Origin: Pogonophryne albipinna
Taxonomy: Eukaryota; Chordata; Actinopteri; Perciformes; Artedidraconidae
DNA length: 64,000 bases
Direction of reading: 5' to 3'
NCBI GenBank assembly: GCA_028583405.1
Contig: CM053253.1
Coordinates: 4,312,708 to 4,376,707, forward strand
Below, one piece after another: positions 46,024 to 57,830 of the stretch. The notes under the pieces are model-generated. The model saw only the letters and a list, made by a program, of their open reading frames with translations. It did not search any database and was not told where the DNA came from. Made by a program: the position numbers and the translations under genes. Position 1 is the first letter of the stretch. Every line of letters begins with the position of its first letter.

Positions 46024-46337
46024 AGGCCCTTTCTCATTTCTCTAACTCCCCTCCTCGACTCCCCTCCTCGACTCCTATCCTCGAGACTTAGTCCCGCCCA
46101 CAGGAGATGCGAGCGGAGGAGTCGAGGAGGGGAACCGAGGAGAGAGGAGGGGAAGCAGCAGGCGGTTAGAGAAATGAGAACTCCTCTCCTCTGAGCGGTC
46201 ATTTTAAAGAGACGTCCATTAATGATGACAGGAGGCACAGCAGCCCTCTGTCTGATGGACAGATGTGTTCATGACCACTTATTTACTTTGATTCATTCAC
46301 AGTGCGGTATAATGAGACAATAACAGGCTACAGATGC

Positions 46338-46379
<42 letters not shown>

Positions 46380-47168
46380 GTATATATTTATATACATATA
46401 TATACAATTTCAGAATCAAACAGAGCACTCTCATAATAACGTAACACTATCAGAGACTGGATATATCCCCCCCCCCCCCTCTGGTCTCTACAATGAGGAA
46501 AATAAATTACTGGCCAAAAGTTTTATTTACAAGTATTAAAAGTAAGCAGAGGACACCAAACCAACTGAGACCTGTCTGTCCGCTGCATCTACGCACACAC
46601 TGTACCACACACACGCACCTACAGCTAACAGCCTAACAGCCGTTGTGTATTTTATTATGTGAAGCACTAAATGGTTTTAGAAAAATATGGACTCTTTGTT
46701 TGTAGATATCTACTAAACTACAGCAAATAAAGAGAGTAGGCCTGTTATACTGAGTGATATATATTTTACACACTGCTCTGCTTTCAGCACGGACCTCACA
46801 GCTGTTCTCACTGTAAACATCGCGTCGCGATGAAAGCAGTTAATAAAATAATATCCAGGGGATGCATGCAGAGCTGTCATTGGCTGAGATAAGTCCGGCC
46901 GTGCGTCACGACTCTTTGAAACATCTCTGTTGCCGGAAATGCATCCACGAAGGAGCCGTGGAGGACCGTGGAGGACCCATCAGTGTATCCTCGGTTATAG
47001 CTCCTCCAGAGAGCCTCCTCGATGCTCGATGCTCGGTCCTCGAAGTGCATTTAGAGAAATGAGATGTCCTTCAACATGGCGCGCTGAAATTCATTTCCGG
47101 GTCACTACCGGAGGACCGAGGAGTCGAGGAGTCGAGGAGGGGGATTTGATGAAATGAGAAAGGGCCCT
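46024..47168. mobile_element. MITE inside the 5' LTR
   Basis: Inverted ends AGGCCCTTTCTCATTTC and GAAATGAGAAAGGGCCCT are followed inward by 'cctcctcgactcc' / 'gaggagtcgaggag' words on both sides. LTR sequence is continuous on either side when compared with 41880-42405. The target duplication is short and not clear ('cca' against 'ctc'). There is no transposase; the interior has a CA/TA microsatellite (46337-46400) and a C tract. Confidence 0.75.
46337..46405. repeat. CA and TA microsatellite
   Basis: About 17 CA units are followed by TATATGTATA-type sequence. Confidence 0.9.
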
Positions 47169-47205
47169 CGACACAGAAACGCGACATGACACAACAATCC
47201 TGACA

Positions 47206-48384
47206 AGTTATCATTATGCACCAATCTCATCTCTCAATTTCACAGTGTTGTTTTATTATAGAATAGTATATTCTGTTTTTATGTCTAACAAATACAGTTA
47301 GGAGCATTTTAATGTTGTAGTGCAGGGGTATTCAACTAAAATTCAAAGAGGTCCAGTTAGAGAAAATGTCCCCATGCAAAATGTCTAAGTTGCTTCATGA
47401 ATTAGTGTGATATATATTGAAGTAGCTGCAGCTTTATCAACGTCTGCATGTCATCAACAGCTGACTGCCAATCAAATAAAGAAAGTACAATTCAAAAACA
47501 ACAATATGTATTGTCAATTAACATTGAACTCTACAGATACACAGTAAATACTGTGGATATGTGTAATGTTCCTCTCGGGCTGCATTTAAAAATAAAATAG
47601 AGAAAATAATTAAAATAGCTTTTGAAAATATGTGCATCTTAAAAGTGCTTAATTTTAGATAAATAAAATCAAGTGTAGCAGCAGCTTGAGTTTCCCTTTT
47701 TCTTTGTTAACCGTTTCACATCATGACTTAACCGTTTCAGATGATTATAGACCAATATCAGTCTTTACACATCATAACAATTGAACAGTTTTAAAGTTTC
47801 TCTTTCTTTCCCTCTTATATTGCAGACACTCACTCACTTTGTTCTGTTCAGTGTGAGAATTGAGCTTGTCCTGCCAGTTTCATACACACATGCAGGTGCT
47901 CATTGGTTAGCCTCGGTTAGCCTGCGCTGGAACGATATTTAGTTTTAATTTTACCTTCTGTAGTGAAACATGTCACTGTAATAAGTCATGAGTAACACTT
48001 AAATTACTGTTCGGGATAAAAGATCAACAACACAGCTCCTCACTCCTCTCAGGTTCACTGTCTCTGACCGGAAACTGCTCGGTAAAACTTCCGGTCAATT
48101 TTAGTAAAAATCTGGATTTGAGGATCCACATATTTAATTAAGATTAATATTGTATTGCGTTGTTGTTTTTTACTCAACATTAGTTTAAAAATATCATGTG
48201 TTCAATACATGAATTATTCATTTTTTATTCCACATTCATCAGCAAAAACACTTTCCTACACTTCATGAGTTTAATCAATACAGCACCATCTTCCCTAATG
48301 TTAAACATACATACAAACATATGTTAGGTTAAAGTCAATATCATTGAAGTATTTCTATTTACTGATACATTATACAATATACTT
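47206..48384. other. intergenic flank between the LTR element and duplication copy B
   Basis: AT-rich, no ORF of note. 47940-48130 matches 35412-35590 ('accttctgtagtgaaacatgt'), so it is the continuation of the duplicated flank. Confidence 0.5.
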
Positions 48385-51300
48385 CATTACACTGCTAGAA
48401 GCATTTTACTGCCGCTCTGTTGTTTTTCGTCTGAAAAACTAATTGTTTCTCTCTTATATTGTAAGATGTTAGTGGACTGCCACCCAGCAAGTGAACAAAA
48501 GCATGCATTTGCAGGGACTTCCTGTGAAGCTGAACATTTATTTTGGGATACATTTCTCTGTAAGGAAGACATCTTTTAGCAAATTGCGTTAGAGGTAGGT
48601 TCCTGTGTTGTGAAGGTACAACATGCTCAGATACAGTCTGGCTGAACCAATCTAAAGACTACAAATGTATTATATATTATAAGACCTTACAAAGAACAGA
48701 AGAGCCAATGTTGATCGGAGACACATTAGAAAAAGGTACAACAATTTAGGAAATCTAATAATAAAATAGAAGTGACTCATACTGGTAGCTGATCACACTT
48801 CCAACCACAGGAACAAACAAGACAGAGACTCATTTTAAAATACGCAACACCTGATGAGCACACATCTGGGGGAGTATCTGTAAATATAAAAAGGGAAATG
48901 ACGTTATATAGAAAATGACAGAAATACAAAATGTACTCACTAAAAAACCAAGAAGATCAAACCGTGGTAAACTGCAAGCCAAAAATACATTCTTTACACC
49001 ATGTCCCAAAAACTTTGGATCAAACTTTATTGATACCCAGGAGAATTGTTGTGTCTCAGCTGCAGATCAGAGTCGGAACACTGCCAATATAGAATAAAGT
49101 GTAAATATTGAAAACAAACAAAAACAACTTCAATCCTTTTCCTTTGGTTGGGCCATTTGTCTTATTTACATTTATCTGATATCCGTTTTTGCATTTAACA
49201 AAAGTTTTTATGGATAAAAAAAGCAAGAGATGTAAAAAACGTTCCCCCACTAGCATTCTTGTTTGGGTCTGTGACCGGAGAAAAAGCTTGTGATTGTTTT
49301 TTTAAAGGATGCCGCCTAAAGCTGCTGTTTGATGAGCCCAGAGTTAAATAACCCTAGCTGTATTTTATGAATTAGAAGCAGTGTCAATGTTTTAGTAATC
49401 TTCGGTTTCATCTCCATTTGGTCGAGTATATCTGGCGTGAGTGTAAACAGAAGAGATTTCCACAGGAGGAGATCTGCTCCGGACGGCCTCCACGATATCA
49501 TCGTACACTCGGTCGGTCTACAGGAGAAGAGGTGTGAATATCAGCTGGTTTCCCAAACACTTATGATCTGGTTTACCAAAACTTACCTCTGTGACGAAAT
49601 CATATTGTGTTTCCACAGGAGGTTCTGAAAAACACAGCAGTACGTTTAGACAATGACACTACACTGGAAAAACATCTTGCTCAGTCAAATGGAGACACAC
49701 ACAGATTCATCCCTCATCAACTGTCATGATCCCAGTTTTGTTCTATTTCCTGTTTTATTTAGAATTTGTGTTTTCTGTTTGTGCTTCCTGTCCTTGTGTG
49801 TGTTCTCTGCCACCTTCTGAACTCCTGCACTTTGTTGGTTTTCTGTTTAGTCTTTGTCAGATTATTGTATGTCGTTGTTTGTCGTGTTCAGGAACTTCTG
49901 TTCTGTTATTTGTGAGTATTTTAACTTTGAAAGTTGTGTCTGTTTCAAAGGTTATTTTATATGTGGAGAAAGATCAGGCAGTTAAAACTTTTCTGTGAGA
50001 AATGTTAAGTTCCTGTGTGTTACCTGGTTCCTCACTTTTGGCTTTACAAGTCCTCTTCCTGCAGAATACCAGCACAGACAGTGATGACACGATGACCAGG
50101 ACGACCAGAGTCAGACGCACATACAGGACCACACCTGTGGTTGTTGGAGCACAAACACAGGTCTGTTTTACACTGACAGTTAGTGGTAAGCAGGGTGTCT
50201 TTGGGGGGAGTATACTACTGCAGGTCAATAGTATGCCACATAGAAGTGGTTACATCTGATTAGCTGTCTATTTAAATGTTCAGGTTGTAAAGATTGTATA
50301 CAGGCAAGAACATAGTTATGGAAGAATATCATTGCCATATGCTCTCTTATGTCTCATTGGTTGTTAAAGCTTTATTTACTAAAAATGTGTGTGGATGCAC
50401 CTGTGGTTTTAGGGGAGGCTGGTAAAGATGTGGAGCTTTCACTTTGGTTTGATGTTTCTGTAGAGGCTGATGGGACGGATGATGAAGGAGTAGAAGTGGT
50501 CAGAGCTGTGAACAAAAACAAGCAAGAAGTCCTGATGAGAGAAATTAGATACTCCTGAGTGTCTGTGTGTGTCGGCTGAACTGAATTGAGAGTTCAAAGC
50601 ATCAGCAGCTTTCAGTGAAAACTGTCTTCAGAGACATGAACAAACATTTTCATTATCAAGCAGAAACTCACCATCAGTGACGATGAGCCTAAACCTCTGG
50701 TATCGATCTTTAGAGTCAGGTCTGCTGCCCAGACCACACCTGTACCATCCTGAGTCAGACTGGGTCAGCTGGTCGATGCTCACATACAGAACATATCCTG
50801 TTGGAATTATTTTAGTATATCTGATGCTGTATCTTCCTTTTTTCAAATAATTGTAAGTCGGTCCAACAAGAATGTCTCTTCCACATTCCTCCTTGCAGAA
50901 GTACATCTTGGTCCCATCGCGAGTAAAGGAGCATTGAACTATAATATTTTCCCCAGTTCTAGCATCGATTGTTTTTTCTGCAGAAGGACCACCAACAAGT
51001 TTTTCTGTTGAAAAACAAAACCAATCAATAGTTACTATGTGTAGTTTACAAATTGTAGTTTCAATATTTTAAACTTTGTATATTTTCAGACGTGATCCAG
51101 TCACTGAGGGTTGAGGTGTGACGATTTAATGAAACAGCTTTTTGAAATTCTTTATTATTTTATTTCAGTTTGATTTGGTTTCATTATACTTTGGATTTAT
51201 ATTAGATTTGAATGCTTTAATAAAATCGCAGGCTTTGTATTTTTTGTTATAAATAGTGCCTGATTGAGCTTAACTGATAATTAAATATGTGAACTTTAGG

Positions 51301-53450
51301 AAGATGATCTGTTGATTTTTTTTTTAAAGGATTTCTTTACCCCTTGAACTGATCATTTGATATTATGACTTACCCTGAGTTACCTTGAATCCATATGCTC
51401 ATAACGTCCCTAAAACATTACTTATCTAAACACGTCTGCATGAACTGTTCTTGAGAAGTGTTTTAAACGGTGAGGTTTAAGCAGAATGCATGTTTTAGGG
51501 AAGTCCTGAGCATACAGTAAATGACCTTAGGACTATACAGCATTAGTTGTGTTCGAGTTAGTTAACGGATGTTTTAATATATTTCTGCTGTTGTAAAACG
51601 AGGCCCTGAATTAATTTAACATCCTTTAAGACTTTTCTCCATTTTGGGATTCTTTGTTCACCGTGGAGTCACGCTAGAAAAAGTTATCAAATTCAAGATG
51701 ATCTAAAAATGGTAATTTGGGGGTTAAAGTATTCCTTTAAAGCCCGACCGCAGCCACAAACCACCAGTTCAGTTGTTATTTTCTATTGATCTCAATCTAT
51801 TACTAATTGTCTTGTTAACAGAACACAGAGCGGCCATATGATCTACTACATTCAGATAAGAACAGAGACAACAGATCAATATACTCGTGCCCCCGGAATT
51901 AAATTCTTCATCAATAATATTCTAAACAATAATATTAAAAAACACTTGTGTCAGTTTCGGTTAATGAGTTACTTTCAGAAGACATGTAGGATTTAGATGA
52001 GGTAAAGGTGAAAAGGTAAAACTATTATTAAGACAAGGAAGAAGATTAAGTTTTTAGTAGAAACTCACCATCAACAACGATGATTTCAATATCCTTGTAT
52101 GAATTCCGTGTCAAAGATGTACCCGCACCACACAAGTACCGTCCTGAGTCAGACTTGTTCAGCTGAGAGATGGTGACAAAAAAACCTCCATCTTTATAAT
52201 CAATGCTGTATCTGCCTCTCTGAGCTGAGGCACCAGTTGTTTCAATGAGAATGTCTTTTCGTTCACATGGTTCCTTACAGAAGAACTCCCTGATTCCATA
52301 AGAAGGAAAGGAGCATTCAACTGTGACATTTTCTCCTTCAATTCCTGAATAGACAGAGACTCGGGCACTGACGAGACCGGTGCTTCCATCCTGCAGAGCT
52401 GAACAAAAGATGAACCATCATTAGTAGTGGGCAGTACTTCCTGTAAGATGCTGCAGTTTGATCACAACACTTCCTGTTTCACATGAACACAGATCCTCAG
52501 AGTTAAACCACAGCCTGTGACTGAAGATCACCTTCAGCACTGCAGGTTAATGTGACCGTTTGGTCTGAGACCTTTATCCATTAGACACAAAGACTACATG
52601 AAGTCTCCATCTCTTACTTTAAGCTTTACATTAACGCAAATCCTTAAAGTACGTAACCTAAAAAGTGTTTTATGTCAACACCACCTTTTTTTATTTATGA
52701 CGTTTTTGGACAAAACACTTCGATAGATATAAACTTTATTTATCCCAAATTGTGAAATCGTTTTTGTTCCAGCAGCAGTGTCAAGCCGTACGCGAGTTAT
52801 AAATGTTTAAAAGATACAATAAGATACAAATATAATAAAAAGTCAAAATTAACATTAGCGGCAGAATAAAAATCAAAAGATTAATAAATGAATCAAGAAA
52901 ATTATTTGCAGATTAAATGATTATGAAAACAATCATATTCATTATTTCACAGAAAGTAATGACTAAATGTTACTAATTCAGTGAGCAGATAATAACTGAG
53001 TTTAATGATGATGTGTTAGTTTGAGGAAGTGAAGCATGTGTCATTGGTTGCAAAGCTATTAAAAAGCCTAATTTTGGAATATATGAATAACTGGTACTGC
53101 TGGAGCCTTGCATTAACTCAAGAATAACAGAAACATAAAAATTACTGAGATGAAAATAAAGTGAAGTACTCACAGAAGAGGAGGAAGAAGCAGATCAAAG
53201 TGTGAGAGACTTCCATGCTGAGACTCTGATGGTTTACCACTGACTGTCTTTCTTTACTGGCTAACCAGGAACTTGTAACTTCTTTAAATGATGAAGTCCC
53301 TCCTCCAAACACAACACAGCTCTACTCTCCTCCCCAACGCAGAAACACTATGGTCTAAAAATCCTCCATTGAAAGTACTGAATTCAAAATGTTAGTAATT
53401 ATCAGCAAAATGTACTTTCAGTTCCAGTATAAGTTATCATGCACCAATCT
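48385..53450. repeat. segmental duplication, copy B (gene 4 and flanks)
   Basis: Same order and orientation as 35861-41879, without the hAT of copy A and with a 27-bp stalk deletion. Confidence 0.85.
49392..53216 (-). CDS. gene 4: two-Ig CD300/pIgR-like receptor with an ITSM-type tail
   Basis: Seven exons in transcription order: 53174-53216, 52069-52398, 50672-51004, 50401-50505, 50024-50134 (alternative end 50036), 49587-49624 and 49392-49517, giving 361 aa without a stop. Signal peptide MEVSHTLICFFLLF. D1 has FCKEPC and DSGRYLCG; D2 has FCKEEC and DSGWYRCG. The stalk exon is 27 bp shorter than in genes 2 and 3, yet a donor and the frame survive. The membrane segment has the Arg in LYVRLTLVV. 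The first tail exon carries TQYDFV, which fits the TxYxxV/I switch consensus; the last has VYDDI, VYTHA and RYTR and ends EDY. By analogy with CD300 and pIgR-like receptors this would be an inhibitory or dual-function myeloid surface receptor; ligand unknown. Confidence 0.85.
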
Positions 53451-54486
53451 CATCTCTCAATTTCACAGTGTTGTTTTATTATACAATAGTATATTCTGTT
53501 TTTATGTCTAACAAATACAGTTAGGAGCATTTTAATGTTGTAGTGTGTCAAGGTGGAGCCAATTTTATATAAGTAGTAGAGTACTGCATCATATCATCAT
53601 GTTTCGTATGTCAAACGTTACAAGTAGCCTAACTGAGTGTCAGATATCTATAGTTGAGTAAACAAATATAAAATCTAGAAGCATTACATTTAAATACTCA
53701 AGTAAAGAACCAGTTAGTTATGTACAAATAAGGTTAACATGGAAGCTTAATTCAGGCAGATATTGGCAAAATTAGTAAACTTTGAATTTCCATCATTTCA
53801 TTACAACGCTCACTTGCTCATGTATATGTTGTTGAGTCAACAGTAGAAAAACAAATATTACTCAAAACTATATCCGTAGTTTCATCACATTGTTCCCCGA
53901 AAGAAGGAAGAAGTACTCAGGTCTTGTACTTAAGTCAAAGTAGAAGTAACAGTGTAGGAATACTCTGTTACAAGTAAAAGTCCTGTATTCAAAAGGTTAC
54001 TAAAGTAAAAGTAACATGATTAGCATCAATACTTAAAGTACCACGAATATAATTATTAAATATGTAAATTCACCGATTCCAGAATAATATATGTTTTGAT
54101 TATAATTATTGATCATTAAAGTGTTATCAAAGCTGATAAAGGTGCAGCTAGTTTGAGTTATTCCGCATGCTGCAGGGTAGCTTGTGAATTTACTCCAGGT
54201 GTAACTAAAGTCTGATTTAAGTGTTGATTATATTTCACATTATTTATCAAAATGTGCAAAGTAAACCAAGAGAATAAATAGATGTAGTGGAGTAAAAGTA
54301 CACCATTTACCTCTAAATTGTAGTGGAGTAAAAAGTATTAGAAAATGGAAATATCTCAAAGTATCTCAAAATTGTTTACAGTACTTGAGTTAATGTACTT
54401 AGTTAATTCCCACCACTGCCCTAATGTTAATTTTATTTCTTTATTTTTTAACAGAACACGGCTAACAGAATCAGTCTGGAGCTAGC
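53451..54486. other. 5' flank of gene 4
   Basis: 53500-53935 matches 30075-30240 plus 32181-32470, the hAT-free form. 54150-54486 matches 34610-34955. No gene is seen. Confidence 0.55.
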
Positions 54487-55387
54487 TTGAAGGTGACCTA
54501 TCATGCTATATTTGAACAATATATTGTGGGGTTAAATATCGTTTTTTTTTCAAAATACCAAACAGATCCTGCATTTTAGCCATGCCTCATTTCGCTCTAT
54601 TTGCTCTTTCCAGCCCTGTTTTTGCAAGGGCTGATTCTGTGACGTAGCTGATCACGCCCCCCTGCAGGAGAGGGGAGCGTGCTCTGAGATCAGCTGCTGG
54701 GCTGTCAGAAGAGGGGGAGGAAAAGAGATCTCCGTCCTCCGTGTTTTATTCTTATATGATTATATAGAGTCGTTATTCATTTGTTTTAAAGCTCAATAAA
54801 TAACAAAGAAGACCTTTGACCGGCACTTTTCTAATTTTGTCCGGAAGATTTAAACTTTAACAAACATGTTGACCGGCGAAAAAAAATCTAACTGAAACTC
54901 TGCCGCACGGTCCCCTCGTCCCTTGGAAGAGGCGGAGAGGTGGGTGTTTGTCATCTGCCGGTGCAACCCTGTCTCCTAAAAATTACGTTCCCACAGAACT
55001 AAACTGCATTCTCAATTACGTTTAGCAAGAAACGTATTTTCTCCCACGTTACGTTTCTTATGAACGTATCTTAAATACGTTTTTTTTGTACATATCTTCT
55101 AGAAACATGTTTTCTCCCACGTTACGTTCGTTATGAACGTATCTCAAATACGTTTATTTTCTACATATCTTCTAGAAACATTATTTTCTCCCACGTTACG
55201 TTTCTTATGAACGTATCTTAAATACGTTTATTTTCTACATATCTTTGCCATTTATTGTCTTGCTTATAATAATGATAATAGTCATTTATAAATATCATTT
55301 TAGAGCACACATTTGAAATCAGTAGGCGAGGCTGTAATTTCGCCAGCTGTTACTCTCATGAGCGAGGCAGAAAATAATAGATTTAAC

Positions 55388-55501
55388 ATGCCAAAAAGCT
55401 GCTGTGTCGTTTATTGCACCTCAAACATTAAAACAAATCCAGAGTTACGTGTTTCTGTACTTCCTCTAAGAAGAAAGGACAGTAACAGAAGATCTCTGTG
55501 A
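55388..55501 (+). pseudogene. THAP zinc-finger fragment in the left arm
   Basis: The frame reads MPKSCCVVYC then LPLRRKDSNRR and a stop. MPKSC with a second Cys a few residues on is the usual start of a THAP domain, but the Phe-Pro pair and the Cys-His pair are missing. The inverted copy is at about 58155-58280. It is probably the 5' remnant of a THAP (P-element-type) transposase captured in the terminal repeats. Confidence 0.5.
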
Positions 55502-57309
55502 CGCCAGATGTGGTGTTCGTAATGCGATATGATATCCGAAAAACATTTCAGTTTAGGATGGCCGAAGACACTACACTACCCATAATCCCCAGCTATCGTT
55601 TGGGACTACAGTCCCGTTGACAAACCCCGTGATTAATCTTCAACCTCTGGGATTGGATGTTGGAGTGGCAGCGCGCCAAGGTTACGCCGAGCGTCGAGCT
55701 CTTTGAAATGGAACGAAACCACGGCAGACTATTCAAAACTGGACTCGAACGCCCCCCCAGAACTACACATGCTGGCTATTGTGTTTCGCAACATGTTCTC
55801 TATGGCACGTCTCTACTGGGAATTGTAGTTTTAAAAGACTTTTTCGTTTTTTCAAAAAAGTGAAGTTGACAGTATTAAACTGTGTACAGCCCTGGAGGTT
55901 TAGGCGATAGGAAACACATTGGTGTGTACACATTTAAAACATGTAATTACTACATGGGTGAAAATCGCTTGTGTCCATAATGGGCAGCATTAATATATAC
56001 CCACATGACAGCTCATTGTTACTTTGTAATTCTACTCCACTTCAATTCAGAGGTTAACCTGGTATTTTTACTCCACTGCATTTATTTTAGTTACTTTGCA
56101 GATTCTGATTAATGATGTGAAATATAAACAACCCTTAAAGCAGACTTTAGTTACACCTGAGTGAAATTCAGGGAAAGGTGATTGTCAAGTGCCAAAAATC
56201 AGGAGAGATATTTGATAGTTGGTGCTTGAGAAGACTAAACATTCATCTGCAGATCTCTATAAAGTATATTCATTACTCGTTATTCTCTACTAATAGTTAA
56301 TTAAAGACTGTATATTATGGCTATTTTGCACATCCCTTTCAAGATTTCAAGATTTTCTAAGGTTTATTGACATATCATATACACAACTACGGTGTAGTTA
56401 TGCAATGAATGAAAAACTTGGGTCACAGGTTCCTCAACAGTGCATTACGACATCTATCAATATGTGTGTACCTCCACCATTAAACTGTCGTATTCTGCAC
56501 ATTTCTTATACTATCTACATACATAAGAGTATAATTAATGTGTATAATATCAGTTAAAATAAGTGCTTCAACATAGTTAACATTGCAGGAAAGCAATACA
56601 TTAGACGTTAAGTACTTTGTCAGGCTTAATATTTATCTGTAGATAGATATCCCCAAAGCTTTTTTCTTATTTGAAAGAAGACCTTAACCTAAAGTATTCT
56701 TTAATGTGTTAATAAAGGTTAATTAGTTTGTCTGTTTTGCACATCCTCCTATTAATATCTTTGTACATCCGGCACTAAACTGTTTTATTGTAGAGATCAC
56801 ACAGTATCTTCTTGATTTTTTTATATTCTATACTTCTATCATTGACCTTCTACTTTCCCCCTATGAAAGTATGTACTCTTAATATTTTTTTCATCAAATA
56901 ACATTATTCAACAAAAATAACATTATTCAACAAAAATAATTCAATAATGTGCTTTAACCACTAGGCGGTGCACACAAGGTACACACAGCATACTAATAAT
57001 AACTTTGTATTATTAGTGTAGGACACTTATGCATGTATAACATCTGAAGATGTGTAGTTTTATTCGTGTTTTTACATAATTTCACAGGATATTGCTATAC
57101 TATTTCTCATGCTTTACTTCTACACATTAATATCTGATTTGTAAAACATCACAGACAGAAAGGCATATCCGTCATTTAATGGTAAGCTATTGAAATTGTG
57201 ATTCCATAGATGTGTCTCCCATCACCCAAATCCCCTGACTATTCTCTCAACTCAGTATTTACATTCTTATATTCAAAGAAAATCAGTATTATCTTTAAAA
57301 ACTACAAGT

Positions 57310-57830
57310 CCTTTTCTATCAGCTGTGCACCGTTATGGTGTAAATATAACCTATCTACCAATTAGATCAAATATAAAAGTCAGCCGAATTAGTATTGATA
57401 CTGCAAGGAGACGTATTTTGTGAAAAGAAATGCAAGGTGTTGTTTAATTGTTGATATATTTATGATCCACGTCACATATTCAGTTTTGGCGGTAGTTCTC
57501 CTGTTTGTCCAGAAGTCTTCTCATCAGGGCTCTATAAATAAAGAACTACAGCAGATCTGTAATATTTAATGCAGCCGAACCGTGTATTACAATGCCGTTA
57601 TGTGATGACTTCCAAAGAGAAAAGCAAGAACACTCGGAATAAAGTATTATTATTTATTTTTTTCGGATATCATATCGCATTAACATCATATCCCAACATG
57701 CATTGCGGCTAAACATCCAATCAACGAGCTTCAAGCTGAGGATCTTGGGTAATCTGTTCAGTGGGTTTGTGTGTATCCTCAAAATGTCCCTTATAGGCCT
57801 ACGTCTGTTTCCGGTGACTTTATTTACGGC
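57310..57830 (+). repeat. second copy of the repeat at 13623-14120
   Basis: It matches through 'tttctatcagctgtgcaccg', 'ttggcggtagttctcctgtt', 'cattgcggctaaac' and 'ctacgtctgtttccgg'. Inverted words 'gatatgatatccgaaaa' (55523) and 'tttttcggatatcatatc' (57659) bracket the interior, so this segment may be part of an older element within the long-TIR element. Confidence 0.6.

Larger units (their letters stand above)
41880..47205 (-). mobile_element. LTR retrotransposon with a single long ORF, between genes 3 and 4
   Basis: Two direct copies bound it: 41880-42405 and 45537-47205, each TGT(T/C)ACGATCTCAGG at the left and CAATCCTGACA at the right. The right copy is enlarged by a MITE. The target duplication AGTTA precedes the left and follows the right LTR. 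On the minus strand a G-rich tract (GGGGGGGG) adjoins the left LTR, where a polypurine tract belongs. The ORF begins 18 nt after the right LTR. No protease, RT or integrase is present, so it must be mobilised in trans. Confidence 0.85.
45537..47205 (-). repeat. 5' LTR of the LTR element, interrupted by a MITE
   Basis: 45537-46022 and 47169-47205 together match the other LTR; the interval between them is the MITE. TG...CA ends are present, and AGTTA follows. Confidence 0.9.
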
